Shown piece by piece: positions 1 to 9,438 of a stretch of 64,000 bases of DNA. Positions within the stretch are counted from its first letter, which is position 1, and every line of letters begins with the position of its first letter. Position numbers and translations under genes: made by a program. Source of the stretch: Microcaldota archaeon (lineage in GTDB: Archaea; Micrarchaeota; Micrarchaeia; Norongarragalinales; Norongarragalinaceae); the NCBI GenBank assembly GCA_016207165.1, contig JACQQD010000008.1, forward strand, positions 1-64,000. Direction: 5' to 3'. The notes under the pieces were generated by a model. The model was not told the DNA's origin. It saw nothing but the letters and a program-made list of their open reading frames with translations, and did not search any database.

Positions 1-552
1 CTCACCAGCAGAGACGGCAGAATGAGGCTCAAGCTAACGACTTTAGCCGACAAGCCGAGAAGTGTTGCATGGCCAGCGTCAGTTCGTGCCGTGAGGTGTC
101 AGGTTAAGTCCTGCAACGAACGAGATCCCCGTCCACAGTTGCAAACATTCAAGCAATTGGGTGTGCACTCTGTGGAGACTGCCCGCGTTAAGCGGGAGGA
201 AGGAGGGGGCGACGCTAGGTCTGTATGGCCTGAACCTGCTGGGCCACACGTGGCATACAATGGCCCGGACAATGGGCTCCGACCCCGAAAGGGGAAGGCA
301 ATCTCCGAAACCGGGCCTCAGTTCGGATTGCGGGCTGAAACTCGTCCGCATGAAGCTGGAATGGCTAGTAATCGCGTGTCATCATCACGCGGTGAATAAG
401 TCCCTGTTCCTTGCACACACCGCCCGTCAAGCCATCCAAGCGGGGTTTTAATGAGGCTTTCGTGTTGAGCGGAAGTCGAGTTAGAGCTTCGTGAGGAGGG
501 TTAAGTCGTAACAAGGTAACCGTAGGGGAACCTGCGGTTAGATCACCTCCTA
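1..552 (+). rRNA. 16S rRNA, 3' portion (truncated by window start)
   Basis: Conserved 16S 3' motifs: TCCTGCAACGAACGAGATCC, CCTTGCACACACCGCCCGTCA, GTCGTAACAAGGTAACCGTAGGGGAACCTGCGGTTAGATCACCTCCT (anti-SD end). Confidence 0.97.
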
Positions 553-771
553 TTGGTTGGGAGAACCCCATGCCTTTTGGAGAGTCAACTCAATTCCTTT
601 GGGTTTGCAACCGAGATGATTCGGTTGGTTCGGGGCAATCCGGTTACCGGGTTGCGCCGTCCACTCTGCAATTTACAGAGCCTGCATAAACGACTCGGCG
701 AGAGTTGAACGCATCGTTCAATCCTCGGGGTGGGTGGGGGTTGTCGTCAAGACAACTTCCTTCGCTCAAGA

Positions 772-844
772 GGGCTCGTGGCGCAGTTGGTAGCGCGCGT
801 GATTTGCAATCACGAGGCCGCGGGTTCGAATCCCGCCGAGTCCA
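772..844 (+). tRNA. tRNA-Ala(TGC) in the 16S-23S spacer
   Basis: Cloverleaf: acceptor GGGCTCG/CGAGTCC, anticodon stem CGTGA-TTTGCAA-TCACG, T-arm GCGGG-TTCGAAT-CCCGC; no encoded CCA. Confidence 0.95.
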
Positions 845-845
845 T

Positions 846-983
846 GAACCTTTTCTTTTGGGAAAGAAAAGCTTCACCAAAAGAAAACGGACTTGGTGGA
901 CCTCCGTGGAACGGGGGTCAGGGGTTACCAAGGACTGGGGGGCGGAGCCCCGCGGTCCGGGTTCTGAATCCCGCCGAGTCCAT
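846..983 (+). repeat. Mini-element E1: hairpin-containing insert plus duplicated tRNA-Ala 3' end
   Basis: GAATCCCGCCGAGTCCAT occurs at 828-845 and again at 966-983; insert contains GGGGTTACCAAGGACTGGGG..CCCCGCGGTCCGGGTTC shared with E4. Confidence 0.8.
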
Positions 984-3187
984 TTTAGTCAAGTACCGAT
1001 GCAAACGGCATTCGGTCATGGGCTAATGTGATTGGAGTTGGTGTCAAAGCCGGTTCCGGTTGTTTGAACCTTCGGGTTTGAATGCGGTTTCCGACGAACC
1101 GTTTCCTTTGGGAAACGAGGTTGGAATTCAAGCGTGGATTGTTTCGCACCTTTTTGGGTGGGAAGCGGATTTCGTGAAGCGGTAGTAGGCAAGAGACAAA
1201 ATATTCTCCGAATGTTTTCACTGGAGGAATTAGCTTTTACGAAACCACCCAGTGGATGGTTCGGCTTGGACAGCGATGAAGGGCGTGGCAAGCTGCGATA
1301 AGCCTCGGCGAGGAGCATGCATCCCGCGAACCGAGGATTCCCGAATTTACCCCGCGAGGGGAGCGTACCCGCTGAACTGAAATATCTTAGTAGGCGGAGG
1401 AAAAGAAATCAACCGAGATGCCGCGAGTAAGGCGACTGAAACCGGCTTTAGCGCAAACCGAATTCCTGCCGTAAGGTAGGTAAAGATGTGGTGTTTGGGC
1501 GCTTTCTTTAACGCGAGACGGCGAGTTGAACTGCGTTGGAATACGCGGCGATACACGGTGATAGCCCGGTAGGCGAAGTCGTTTCGGGTGGAAGGCGTTC
1601 CAGAGTAACGTGTCCTGGTTTGGGCACGCCAATGCGGGAGCATTAACTTCCAACGCTAAATATACTCCAAGACCGATAGCGAACAAAGTACCGAGAGGGA
1701 ACACTGAAAAGCAGCCCGGGAGGGTTGTGAAAAGTGCCTGAAATTGGGTGGTGACAGCGAAGACGCGGCATGAAAGGGCTTCGAGCCCAGTGTTGCGTCA
1801 TCCTTCTTGAAGCAAGAGCCAAGGAGTTTACGATAGTGGCAAGCATTGTGCATAGCGAAAGCGAATCGCGCGCAACGCCGCAAGGCGCCAGGCGCGCCGT
1901 CTTCATGGGCGGGAAGTCACTGTTGTAAGACCCGAAGCCAAAGCGATCTATACGCGAACAGGGTGAAGCCGTCCTTCCGGATGGTCGAGGCCCGCAACCC
2001 GTATTGGTCTAACCATTGGGGTGATTTGCGCATAGGGATGATAGGTCATTCGAGCTTGGCGATAGCGGGTTCCCATCGAAGTGAACCGCAGTTCAGCCTC
2101 ACCCGAGGTTGGTATCGTGTAGAGCCACCGATTTGGTGGAGCGGGGGAGAAATCCCTCACCACCTTGTCAAACTCCGAAGACGATACCGCCGTAGACGGT
2201 GGGAGTTGGGGGCATGAGTTAAGCGCGTGTCCCGAGGGGGGAACGACCCGTACTCACGTTAAGGTCCCAAAGTGTGGTCTAAGTGTAAACTCAAGATGTT
2301 TTGAATCTCAGACAGTGGGGAGGTAGGAACAGAAGCTGCCATCCTTTAAACAACGCGTAACAGCGGACCCATCAAGGTTTAAAGCATCGCAAACTGTCGG
2401 GACTCAAGACCACCACCGAAACGTGGGCGCCGTTTCTGAATAGGAACGGATCGAGTAGATGGGCGTACGGCTTGGGTAGAAGCGGGGGCGTGAGTTCCCG
2501 TGGACCGGGTTGTAACGAAGATCTTGGTGCTAGTAACAGCTATTCCAGGTGAGAGTCCTGGACGTCGGAAGGGCAAGGTTTTCTTGGCAACGTTCGTCGG
2601 CCAAGAGTTAGTCGATCCTAACCCGTAACGTAACCGTGTAGGGGAAAGGGAAAGGCGTTAATATTCGCCTACCTTGCAGGTAGGTGCGGCAACGCAAGGC
2701 GTGCATCTGACGCTTGGGGATAAGTCCAGCCGGTGTATCCGGTTTAAGCCGAATAACGCAAAGAAGTCTTGTTGTAAGGAGCATTTGCGTAAGCGGCGAA
2801 TGGCCCCGCAAGGGGTTGGACTGAATCCCAAAGTCCATGAAAAGGGTGCATGCAGCGATCCTGCAAGATCGTACCAAGAACCAGTACAGGTGCCCCTGGC
2901 AGAAAAAGCCAAGACGTGTCGGGAGAACTAAGGCAAGGGAACTCGGCAAAATAGCCCCGTGCCTTCGGTAGAAGGGGTGCCTACTTTTTTTCCTGGGATT
3001 TATTTCAGGGGGATTAGTAGGTCTCAGTGACAAGGGGACATCGACTGTTTACCAAAAACATAGGTCGCTGCCAAGTGGAAACGCTGTGTACAGCGGCCGA
3101 CGCCTGCTCACTGCCAGTATCTGAAACCGCTTTTCAAGGTGGCGAAGGACTGGTAAAGAGCGGGAGTAACTCTGACTCTCTTAAGGT

Positions 3188-3490
3188 AAACTACGATTGC
3201 CTTATCAAAATTTGGCCATATGCTGGAAAACCTGAGTATCCCACGCTACCACCGGCCACGAGGTGTCTGAACCTTAAAAAAGTTCTGGCACCGAGGGGTC
3301 TGTGGTGACAATGTGTTGGGTGCAGGCAATCAGCAGGAAAGACTGGATCATTTTCCAGAATCCTCAGAGACTGAACGCCAGACACGAAGGAATTCGTGAA
3401 GTTACAGTCCGACCCATGCAGCGATGCATGGAGGCCCACAGAAATGATCGGGCCCCGCATTGTTTTTTTTTTTTGCGAGTAACAAACGTG
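3188..3490 (+). other. Group I intron (ORF-less) in 23S rRNA at site L1931
   Basis: Removal restores CTCTTAAGGT|AGCGTAATACC. P1: exon TAAGGT pairs IGS GCCTTA with terminal U-G; P4 TGCTG/CAGCA; P7 GACTG/CAGTC enclosing P8 CACGAA/TTCGTG; P9 CCATGCA/TGCATGG; last intron nt is G. Confidence 0.88.
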
Positions 3491-4213
3491 AGCGTAATAC
3501 CTCGCCGCTTTATTGGCGGCTTGCATGAATGGCGTAACGAGTGTCCTACTGTCCCTGCCTTAGACCTGGTGAACCTACTTCTCGGTGAACATGCCGGGGA
3601 ATTCTAGGGGGAAACGAAGACCCCATGGAGCTTAACCGCAGCTTGTTGTTGCGACGCGGTTGATGGATCAAAGCGTAAGCAGGAGCCGTTATGTCGTTCC
3701 TTCTGGGGAACGGATAGGCGAAAGTGTGACACTGCTATTTGTTGACTGCGTTGCTCACTCTCCTTTGGGGGAGGACAGCGGCAGGTGGGCGGTTTGACTG
3801 GGGCGGTACGCCTTCGAGAAAATAACAAAGGCGCTCAAAGCTTGACTCAATCCGGTCAGAAATCGGATGTAGAGGGTTAAAGACAAACGTCAGGCTGATG
3901 GTGACCATAAAAAAATTGGTCGCCGGCACGAAAGTGGGACTTAACGAACAACAGTGTGCCCGTTAATGGGGCCCTGTTCTGACAGACAAGCTACCCTGGG
4001 GGTAACAGGCTTGTCGCGTGCGAGAGTTCATATCGACCACGCGGTTTGGTACATCGCTATCGGCTCGGCTTATCCTGGCGGTGCAGGAGCCGCCAAGGGT
4101 TGGGTTGTTCATCCATTAAAAAGCCACGTTAGTTGGGTTCAGAACGTTGCGAGACAGTTCGGTGGCATCTCCTAGAATTGTTTTGTCGTCTGAGGGTAAG
4201 GTTCCCTAAGTAC

Positions 4214-4344
4214 ACGGGTTTCTTGGCCAGCTGCTTTTTCCTGAAAGCGGCGTTTTTTTTCCTTGAACAGGATGGCATTTTGACTGTATGGAATGAAGGA
4301 ATGTCAACAGTTCACAGGTTCACGTGCCAAGGGACTCGGCTTAA
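4214..4344 (+). other. Insertion splitting the 23S sarcin-ricin loop
   Basis: H95 stem AAGGTTCC (4198-4205)/GGAACCTT (4352-4359); removing 4214-4344 gives CTAAGTAC|GAGAGAT, matching SRL AGUACGAGAG. Insert closed by 13-bp helix 4215-4227/4326-4338. Confidence 0.6.
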
Positions 4345-4716
4345 GAGAGATGGAACCTTATTAGGATAATTTCCGTTTTCGGGTGGTAAGTTTCACTCGA
4401 TGAACGGGGAATCGGCGCCTCTAGTGTGCCGGCTCTCTACAGGGATGCCGGGTAGCCACGCGCTAAATGGATAAGTCCTGAAAGCATCTAAGGGCGAAGC
4501 CATACCCAAAACGAGACGACTTAGGTCGCCCGCAGCAGACGGGTTTGATAGAACGGACGTGTAATGCCGGAGCGCAAGCGACGGCTTCAGCGAACCGTCA
4601 CTAAAGGCCAACTTTTGATTCTCCATTAAAACGCTTGGACGAATGTCTTGTCTTCTTGCCTGCCACCGCTCGAAAAAATTCCGCTTTTTTCGCGCTTTCC
4701 AAATGGTTTGTCGGGT

Positions 4717-5007
4717 TTACGGCTTGGATTGCCGTTCGTCGTATTCGCGTTTCAGTCTTTCGGCTTCCTGGTTTTCGAGTTTCCCAGTCAATGCTTCCAT
4801 GGCGCGTTCCAAGGCGTTCAAGTGCATGTCGGCCACGCGTTCCTGGGAGTGCTTGTGGATTGCACTTAGGGCTTCCTGTTCAGAAATGAGTTGATGCCGG
4901 ACGAGCAGGTCAAGCGCTTTAATCAGGCTTTGCGGCTTCTGTTTAAGCATGCGTCCCGCTTGGTCGATGTACCGGATTTCAGTCACGGTGGGCCTTACTT
5001 TCGTCAT
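4717..5007 (-). CDS. Hypothetical protein
   Basis: 96 aa ORF in the free gap between 23S and an MGMT-family gene; no family recognised. Confidence 0.6.
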   Translation of the reverse strand: MTKVRPTVTEIRYIDQAGRMLKQKPQSLIKALDLLVRHQLISEQEALSAIHKHSQERVADMHLNALERAMEALTGKLENQEAERLKREYDERQSKP

Positions 5008-5050
5008 GTGTTGGCATTAAATTTTTTGCGTCTTTTAAGATGTTGCATCC

Positions 5051-5368
5051 ATGGTTTCCTCTTTTTTCAAGCGCGTGTGGGCATTGTGTGCAAAAATCCC
5101 GGAAGGACGTGTTTCCACGTACGGCGTGATCGCCCGGAAACTGCGTTCCAAGGCGTTTCGGGCGGTGGGCCACGCGTTGAATCAAAACCCTCACGGCTTT
5201 ATTCAGGGAAACAAAAAGGTGCCGTGCCACCGAGTGGTGTGTTCGGACGGATCGTTGGGGGGCTTTGCCCATGGAACGACGGCCAAGAAAAAACTGTTGG
5301 AAAAAGAGGGCGTGCGCGTGTACAACGGCCGCGTCGTGGATTTTGAAAACAAGCTTTTCCGTTTCTAG
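5051..5368 (+). CDS. Methylated-DNA--cysteine S-methyltransferase family (MGMT/Ogt-like)
   Basis: 105 aa with IPEGRVSTYGVIA and active-site PCHRVV. Confidence 0.9.
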   Translation: MVSSFFKRVWALCAKIPEGRVSTYGVIARKLRSKAFRAVGHALNQNPHGFIQGNKKVPCHRVVCSDGSLGGFAHGTTAKKKLLEKEGVRVYNGRVVDFENKLFRF

Positions 5369-6102
5369 TTGACTTGGCACTGGTTTTCGATGCACTGGAT
5401 TCGGTTCGGCATGCGGCAAGCTTCGTTTTGCTTGCATAGCACTTGCGCAAAGCCACGGTTGCCTTCGGAAAACGCGTAATAAGCTTGGCACAACCGCATC
5501 TCTGGCCGGCATTCGGAATCCATGCATGCGTGGGCGCATTGGGGGTTGAGTTGGGTTTCCAGCACGCAGTCGGAATCGGTTTGGCAGTATTGGCTATAGA
5601 TTCCGTTGCGTTTATCTTCGGGTTGGGTGTTTGGTTCGTTTTCTGCCTTTGACACCGTGAGTATGGCCCGGTACTGGTTTTTTGGTACGGGCTTTCCCGT
5701 TTCAGGGTAGGGTTCAAGCGTTTGCAGGATGACGTGGTACCCCAGCACGTCTTTTTCGGCCGCTTCCGGTTTACCGGCGCGCGCCGTCAGGTTGAACGTT
5801 TGGTAAACTCCGGATAAGGCCAGATTCAGTTCGACGGTGGCCTGCCCTTCCCAGACGCACGCGATGTTGGGGCCGGAGGGACAGCGCGAGTCCTCCGTCA
5901 CGCCAAGGAACTCCAATGTGGGTGCTCCCAGTTTGCCTTCGTCAAACGAGGCTATTTGGCCGGGACTCAAGTTGAATGGCTTGCCAAAATCGACGAAGAC
6001 TTGGTCGGAAGGCGGTTGCGTTGGCGTGCTTCGAGTCGTGGTTTGAAGGCAGCCCACGGCAACGAGCGTGAAAATGCCCCACATGAGGAACTGGTTTTTC
6101 AT
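5365..6102 (-). CDS. Putative Cys-rich lipoprotein
   Basis: Start MKNQFLMWGIFTLVAVGC (lipobox-like) followed by a Cys-rich C-terminus. Confidence 0.7.
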   Translation of the reverse strand: MKNQFLMWGIFTLVAVGCLQTTTRSTPTQPPSDQVFVDFGKPFNLSPGQIASFDEGKLGAPTLEFLGVTEDSRCPSGPNIACVWEGQATVELNLALSGVYQTFNLTARAGKPEAAEKDVLGYHVILQTLEPYPETGKPVPKNQYRAILTVSKAENEPNTQPEDKRNGIYSQYCQTDSDCVLETQLNPQCAHACMDSECRPEMRLCQAYYAFSEGNRGFAQVLCKQNEACRMPNRIQCIENQCQVN

Positions 6103-6216
6103 GTCGTTGCGTTGAGCGGAAACAAGGCTAAAAAGCCTTCGCGTGCACTGGTTTAGTTCGCCAATCAAGACGGTTTTCTTTTCGTGGAGGTTTTCTTTTC
6201 ACAAAAGAAAAGGTCC

Positions 6217-6289
6217 GGGGGATTGGGGTAGCCTGGCATCCTACGGCCTTGGGGTGGCCGCGACCTGAGTTCGAATCTCAGATCCCCCA
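6217..6289 (+). tRNA. tRNA-Pro(GGG)
   Basis: Acceptor GGGGGAT/ATCCCCC, anticodon arm CGGCC-TTGGGGT-GGCCG, T-arm CTGAG-TTCGAAT-CTCAG. Confidence 0.92.
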
Positions 6290-6292
6290 TTT

Positions 6293-6426
6293 TGTTCGCG
6301 CGCTAGCCGGGGGTCGAGGCGGTTGATCCTTGCGATGTTGCCACGGGCAACATCGCTTCCAAACGTTGCGTGCCAAGGGGGCGGAGCCCCCTGGGGCGAC
6401 CGTTGCGAATCTCAGATCCCCCATTT
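6293..6426 (+). repeat. Mini-element E2 plus duplicated tRNA-Pro 3' end
   Basis: CGAATCTCAGATCCCCCATTT at 6272-6292 and 6406-6426; hairpins GCGATGTTGCC-ACG-GGCAACATCGC and GGGGGC-GGA-GCCCCC. Confidence 0.85.
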
Positions 6427-6609
6427 GACCATCAAAGGGGCCTAGCAAGTCCGTAAGGACTTGCGGGTCCCACTAGTCGTTTGCGACTTGTGAAAGAACT
6501 CGGTTTTCCCTATTCTGGTCGGCTTTACCCCTTTCTATTTTTTCGGTTTCTAGTTTTTTGGCGGGTTCGTTCCCGAAGCGTTTTATTTGTTCGCGTTAAA
6601 CGTTGCTGG

Positions 6610-6918
6610 ATGTTCCGGTTGAAGCTTCCGCGCGTGGTGAGTGTCAAGCAGAAGACGTTGACGGGTTCCGAACGCGAGGAAGGGTATTTTCAGTCTTTTT
6701 TTTCCGAGGCCAAGTCGTTTCTGACGGATCATGAGGTTCGTATACTGATTTTGTGGGCCATTGTTTCGCCGTCCGCCGCCATTGCGTACTTGATTTGGAA
6801 GAAATACGAGAAGCTCAAGTGGCTGGCGGTGGTCTTGTTCGTCGTCAGCATTTTTCAGTTCGTGGGCCAGTGGGGCGGCGTGGCGTGGGCCGTCGGCCGA
6901 ATATTCGGGGTGTACTAG
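6610..6918 (+). CDS. Hypothetical membrane protein
   Basis: ORF with two C-terminal hydrophobic segments; start chosen at MFRLKLPRVV. Confidence 0.5.
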   Translation: MFRLKLPRVVSVKQKTLTGSEREEGYFQSFFSEAKSFLTDHEVRILILWAIVSPSAAIAYLIWKKYEKLKWLAVVLFVVSIFQFVGQWGGVAWAVGRIFGVY

Positions 6919-7682
6919 CGTTTCTTTACGAATTGGACGAGTGCGTCCAACACTTCGCTGGGCGTGGTGAATATTTTCGTAATGCTTTTCTCGCCGCCCA
7001 GGCTATTGATGGTCTGCAGCATTCGGATGTGAAGTCCTCCGGGTACCGCGGAGAGGACTTTAGCGGCCTTGGCCAGACTCTTGGCGGCTTCCAACTCTCC
7101 GGAGGCCTTGATGATGACGGCGCGTTTCTCGCGTTCGGCCTCAGCCTCTTTGGCAATCACGCGGACGAGTTCCGGCGGGAGTTGGATGTCTTTGACTTCG
7201 ACGTTGTCGATGCGTACGCCCCATTGGTTGGCGTTGCGGGCGATGATTTCCTGTATGCGTTTGGAGATGCGTTCGCGCTGTCCCAGTAGGTCGTCCAGGG
7301 TCGTCTCGCCGACGACTTCCCGGAGGCTGGTTTGCGCGATTTGGGTGGTGGCGTAGGCGTAGTCTTCCACGTTGATGATCGCGCTTTTGGGCTCCGTCAC
7401 GCGGTAGTAGATGACGGCGTCAATTTCCACGGACACGTTGTCCTTGGTCATCGTGTCCTGCTTGGGAATCGCAATGACGTTGGTGCGCACGTCCACGCGT
7501 TGGAAGGATTGGATCAAGGGGATTACGACGTTGAGTCCAGGGTCCATGACGTGGGAGAACCGGCCGAGGGTGAACTTGACGCCGCGCTCGTATTGGGCGA
7601 CGATTTTGATGGAGAACAAGGCAAGAAGAAACAGCAGGGACGCGACCCAGAACAATCCCAAAATGAATCCAAGCAACGCCAT
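6915..7682 (-). CDS. SPFH/Band 7 domain protein (slipin/stomatin-like)
   Basis: YERGVKFTLGRFSHVMDPGLNVVIPLIQSFQRVDVR ... AEREKRAVIIKASGELEAA. Confidence 0.93.
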   Translation of the reverse strand: MALLGFILGLFWVASLLFLLALFSIKIVAQYERGVKFTLGRFSHVMDPGLNVVIPLIQSFQRVDVRTNVIAIPKQDTMTKDNVSVEIDAVIYYRVTEPKSAIINVEDYAYATTQIAQTSLREVVGETTLDDLLGQRERISKRIQEIIARNANQWGVRIDNVEVKDIQLPPELVRVIAKEAEAEREKRAVIIKASGELEAAKSLAKAAKVLSAVPGGLHIRMLQTINSLGGEKSITKIFTTPSEVLDALVQFVKKR

Positions 7683-7688
7683 ATTTTT

Positions 7689-8441
7689 TCACTTCTTTTT
7701 CATTCCCGTGTAATTCTTGATGATGTCCAAAGGCACAAAGAACGTGACTTGGTTGGAGGGGTCTGAAGCGATGTCGTTGAGGCTTTGAAGAGTCCGGAGA
7801 TTCAGCGCGCCTTCTTGCTTGTTCAGCAGGGTGGCGGCTTGGCTGAGCACGTGGGAGGCCTGCGCTTCGCCGTCGGACCGGATGATGGTGGCGCGTTTGA
7901 CGCGTTCGGCTTCGGCGGCCTTGGCCATGACGCGCTTCATGTCTTCAGGAAGCTCCACGCGTTTGAGTTCCACGGCCTCGACTTTCACGCCCCAGGGGTC
8001 GGTGGCTTCGTCGACGATGATGCGGATTTTCTCGGAAATCTTGTCGCGTTCCGACAGGACTTGGTCTAGGGTGACTTCGCCGACGGCGTTGCGCATGGTG
8101 GTTTGCGCGAGTTGCGCGGTGGCGTACGCGAAGTCGCGCACTTCAATGACGGATTCCTCGGCGTTGACGATCTTGTAGTACAGAACCGCGTCGACTTTCA
8201 CGGAGATGTTGTCGCGGGTGATGGCTTCCTGGGAGGGTACGTCAAACACGCGGAGGCGCATGTCGACTTTGTTGCTCCACTCGATGAGGGGAATGATGAA
8301 GTTGAGGCCCGGCATGAGGGTACGGCTGTATTTTCCGAGGCGGAACACGACGTGTTTCTCGTACTCGTACACGACGCGAACGGAAAAAACGAGGATGGCC
8401 AGGGCCGCGACGGCGAGAATGTCCAGGACCATGGGTAGCAC
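7689..8441 (-). CDS. SPFH/Band 7 domain protein (slipin/stomatin-like), tandem paralog
   Basis: YEKHVVFRLGKYSRTLMPGLNFIIPLIEWSNKVDMR ... AEAERVKRATIIRSDGEAQA. Confidence 0.93.
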   Translation of the reverse strand: MLPMVLDILAVAALAILVFSVRVVYEYEKHVVFRLGKYSRTLMPGLNFIIPLIEWSNKVDMRLRVFDVPSQEAITRDNISVKVDAVLYYKIVNAEESVIEVRDFAYATAQLAQTTMRNAVGEVTLDQVLSERDKISEKIRIIVDEATDPWGVKVEAVELKRVELPEDMKRVMAKAAEAERVKRATIIRSDGEAQASHVLSQAATLLNKQEGALNLRTLQSLNDIASDPSNQVTFFVPLDIIKNYTGMKKK

Positions 8442-8539
8442 TACGGGGGCGCCGTTTTTAAGCCGTCCGGTTTTTTTATCGGGTTTTTGCAGGCTGGCTG
8501 TCGGTGTTTTAATAAAACGCTGAGCACTTTTATTGCACG

Positions 8540-8644
8540 GGGCCCGTAACTCAGCCTGGACAGAGTGCCTGCCTTCTAAGCTCGCTTTAAGCGAAAGCGT
8601 GCGAAGCCAGCAGGAAGTCGAGGGTTCAAATCCCTTCGGGCCCG
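8540..8644 (+). tRNA. tRNA-Arg(TCT) with ~30-nt intron at 37/38
   Basis: Acceptor GGGCCCG/CGGGCCC, anticodon stem CCTGC/GCAGG interrupted after CTTCTA, T-arm GAGGG-TTCAAAT-CCCTT. Confidence 0.9.
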
Positions 8645-8646
8645 TT

Positions 8647-8801
8647 CAGGAACGCGGGGAACCTACGGCCCCCCCATTCTAATGGTTCCTCTGACCCCCT
8701 CCCTTTTGATTCGCGAAACAAGTTTGAGGGGGCGAGGCTCAGGCCGGGCCAGGGGGACGCCTCCCCCGGGGCGACCGTTCTGAAATCCCTTCGGGCCCGT
8801 T
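8647..8801 (+). repeat. Mini-element E3 plus duplicated tRNA-Arg 3' end
   Basis: AAATCCCTTCGGGCCCGTT at 8628-8646 and 8783-8801; GGGGCGACCGTT in front of the duplicate is shared with E2. Confidence 0.82.
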
Positions 8802-9305
8802 TTAGTGTGGAAGGCTTTTTCGGGGCCACGCCCGATGGAAGGAGCGTCCCAATTCGGGTTCCTTGTTGGTCGAGTATTGCACGGCGACGTGAACGTGTCC
8901 CTGTTTTTCTCCCGGCTTTTTTTTGTCGATGGACGTTTCCCGGTAATAGATTGTGACGTGGATTCCTTGGGCTTCAATGGTTGTCCTGTGTTTTTCGAAG
9001 AGTTCCTTGAGGTCCTGCATGTTTTTGCCGGGTTTGAGTAAACCGTTGAAACTTTGTTGTACGGTGGGTTTTCCCAGGGCTTGGGTGATGATGAGCCATG
9101 TTTTGATGCGGGGATGCGTGGCCGCCACTTTTTTGTCGCTGGAGGATGCGTGGACCCGCCGAGTTTCGTTGAGTTGCTCGTCCAGAATTCGTTGGCGCTC
9201 TTGGTTCCAGCTTTCAAAAGTGGGGAAGTGACCTCGGGGCTGGATGGAGGGCAAAATGGGATCCGGTGTGACGAGTTGCTGTAGTTCGCGGAGGAATTCT
9301 TCCAT
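8802..9305 (-). CDS. Hypothetical protein
   Basis: ORF with start taken at MEEFLRELQQL to avoid overlap with the thermosome gene. Confidence 0.6.
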   Translation of the reverse strand: MEEFLRELQQLVTPDPILPSIQPRGHFPTFESWNQERQRILDEQLNETRRVHASSSDKKVAATHPRIKTWLIITQALGKPTVQQSFNGLLKPGKNMQDLKELFEKHRTTIEAQGIHVTIYYRETSIDKKKPGEKQGHVHVAVQYSTNKEPELGRSFHRAWPRKSLPH

Positions 9306-9438
9306 GCACGCGTTTGCTGGAGCCAACTCTTTAAATATTTGGTGTAGCAGGTGGCGGGCTTGGTCTGAGAAAAAAAGTTTCGGGGTTTTTGGACCCCGTT
9401 TTTCTGAAAAGAAAAAAAATTGGTGAATCGAAGGTTGG

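Larger units (their letters stand above)
1230..4625 (+). rRNA. 23S rRNA (approximate ends), interrupted by a group I intron and an insertion in the sarcin-ricin loop
   Basis: Conserved 23S segments: CAGTGGATGG near 5' end, GACTGTTTACCAAAAACATAGGTC, GACTCTCTTAAGGT, GCATGAATGGCGTAACGAG, GGTAACAGGC, GGGTTCAGAACGTTGCGAGACAG, CTGAAAGCATCTAAG. Confidence 0.93.

Noticed and set aside
4214-4344. SRL insert as a second group I intron
   Set aside because: 131 nt is too short and no P4/P7-type pairings or U|...G boundary were found; kept only as an insertion of unknown type.
4133-4369. 78-aa ORF inside 23S, possible homing endonuclease
   Set aside because: No LAGLIDADG, GIY-YIG or HNH motif; lies across rRNA exon and the SRL insert.
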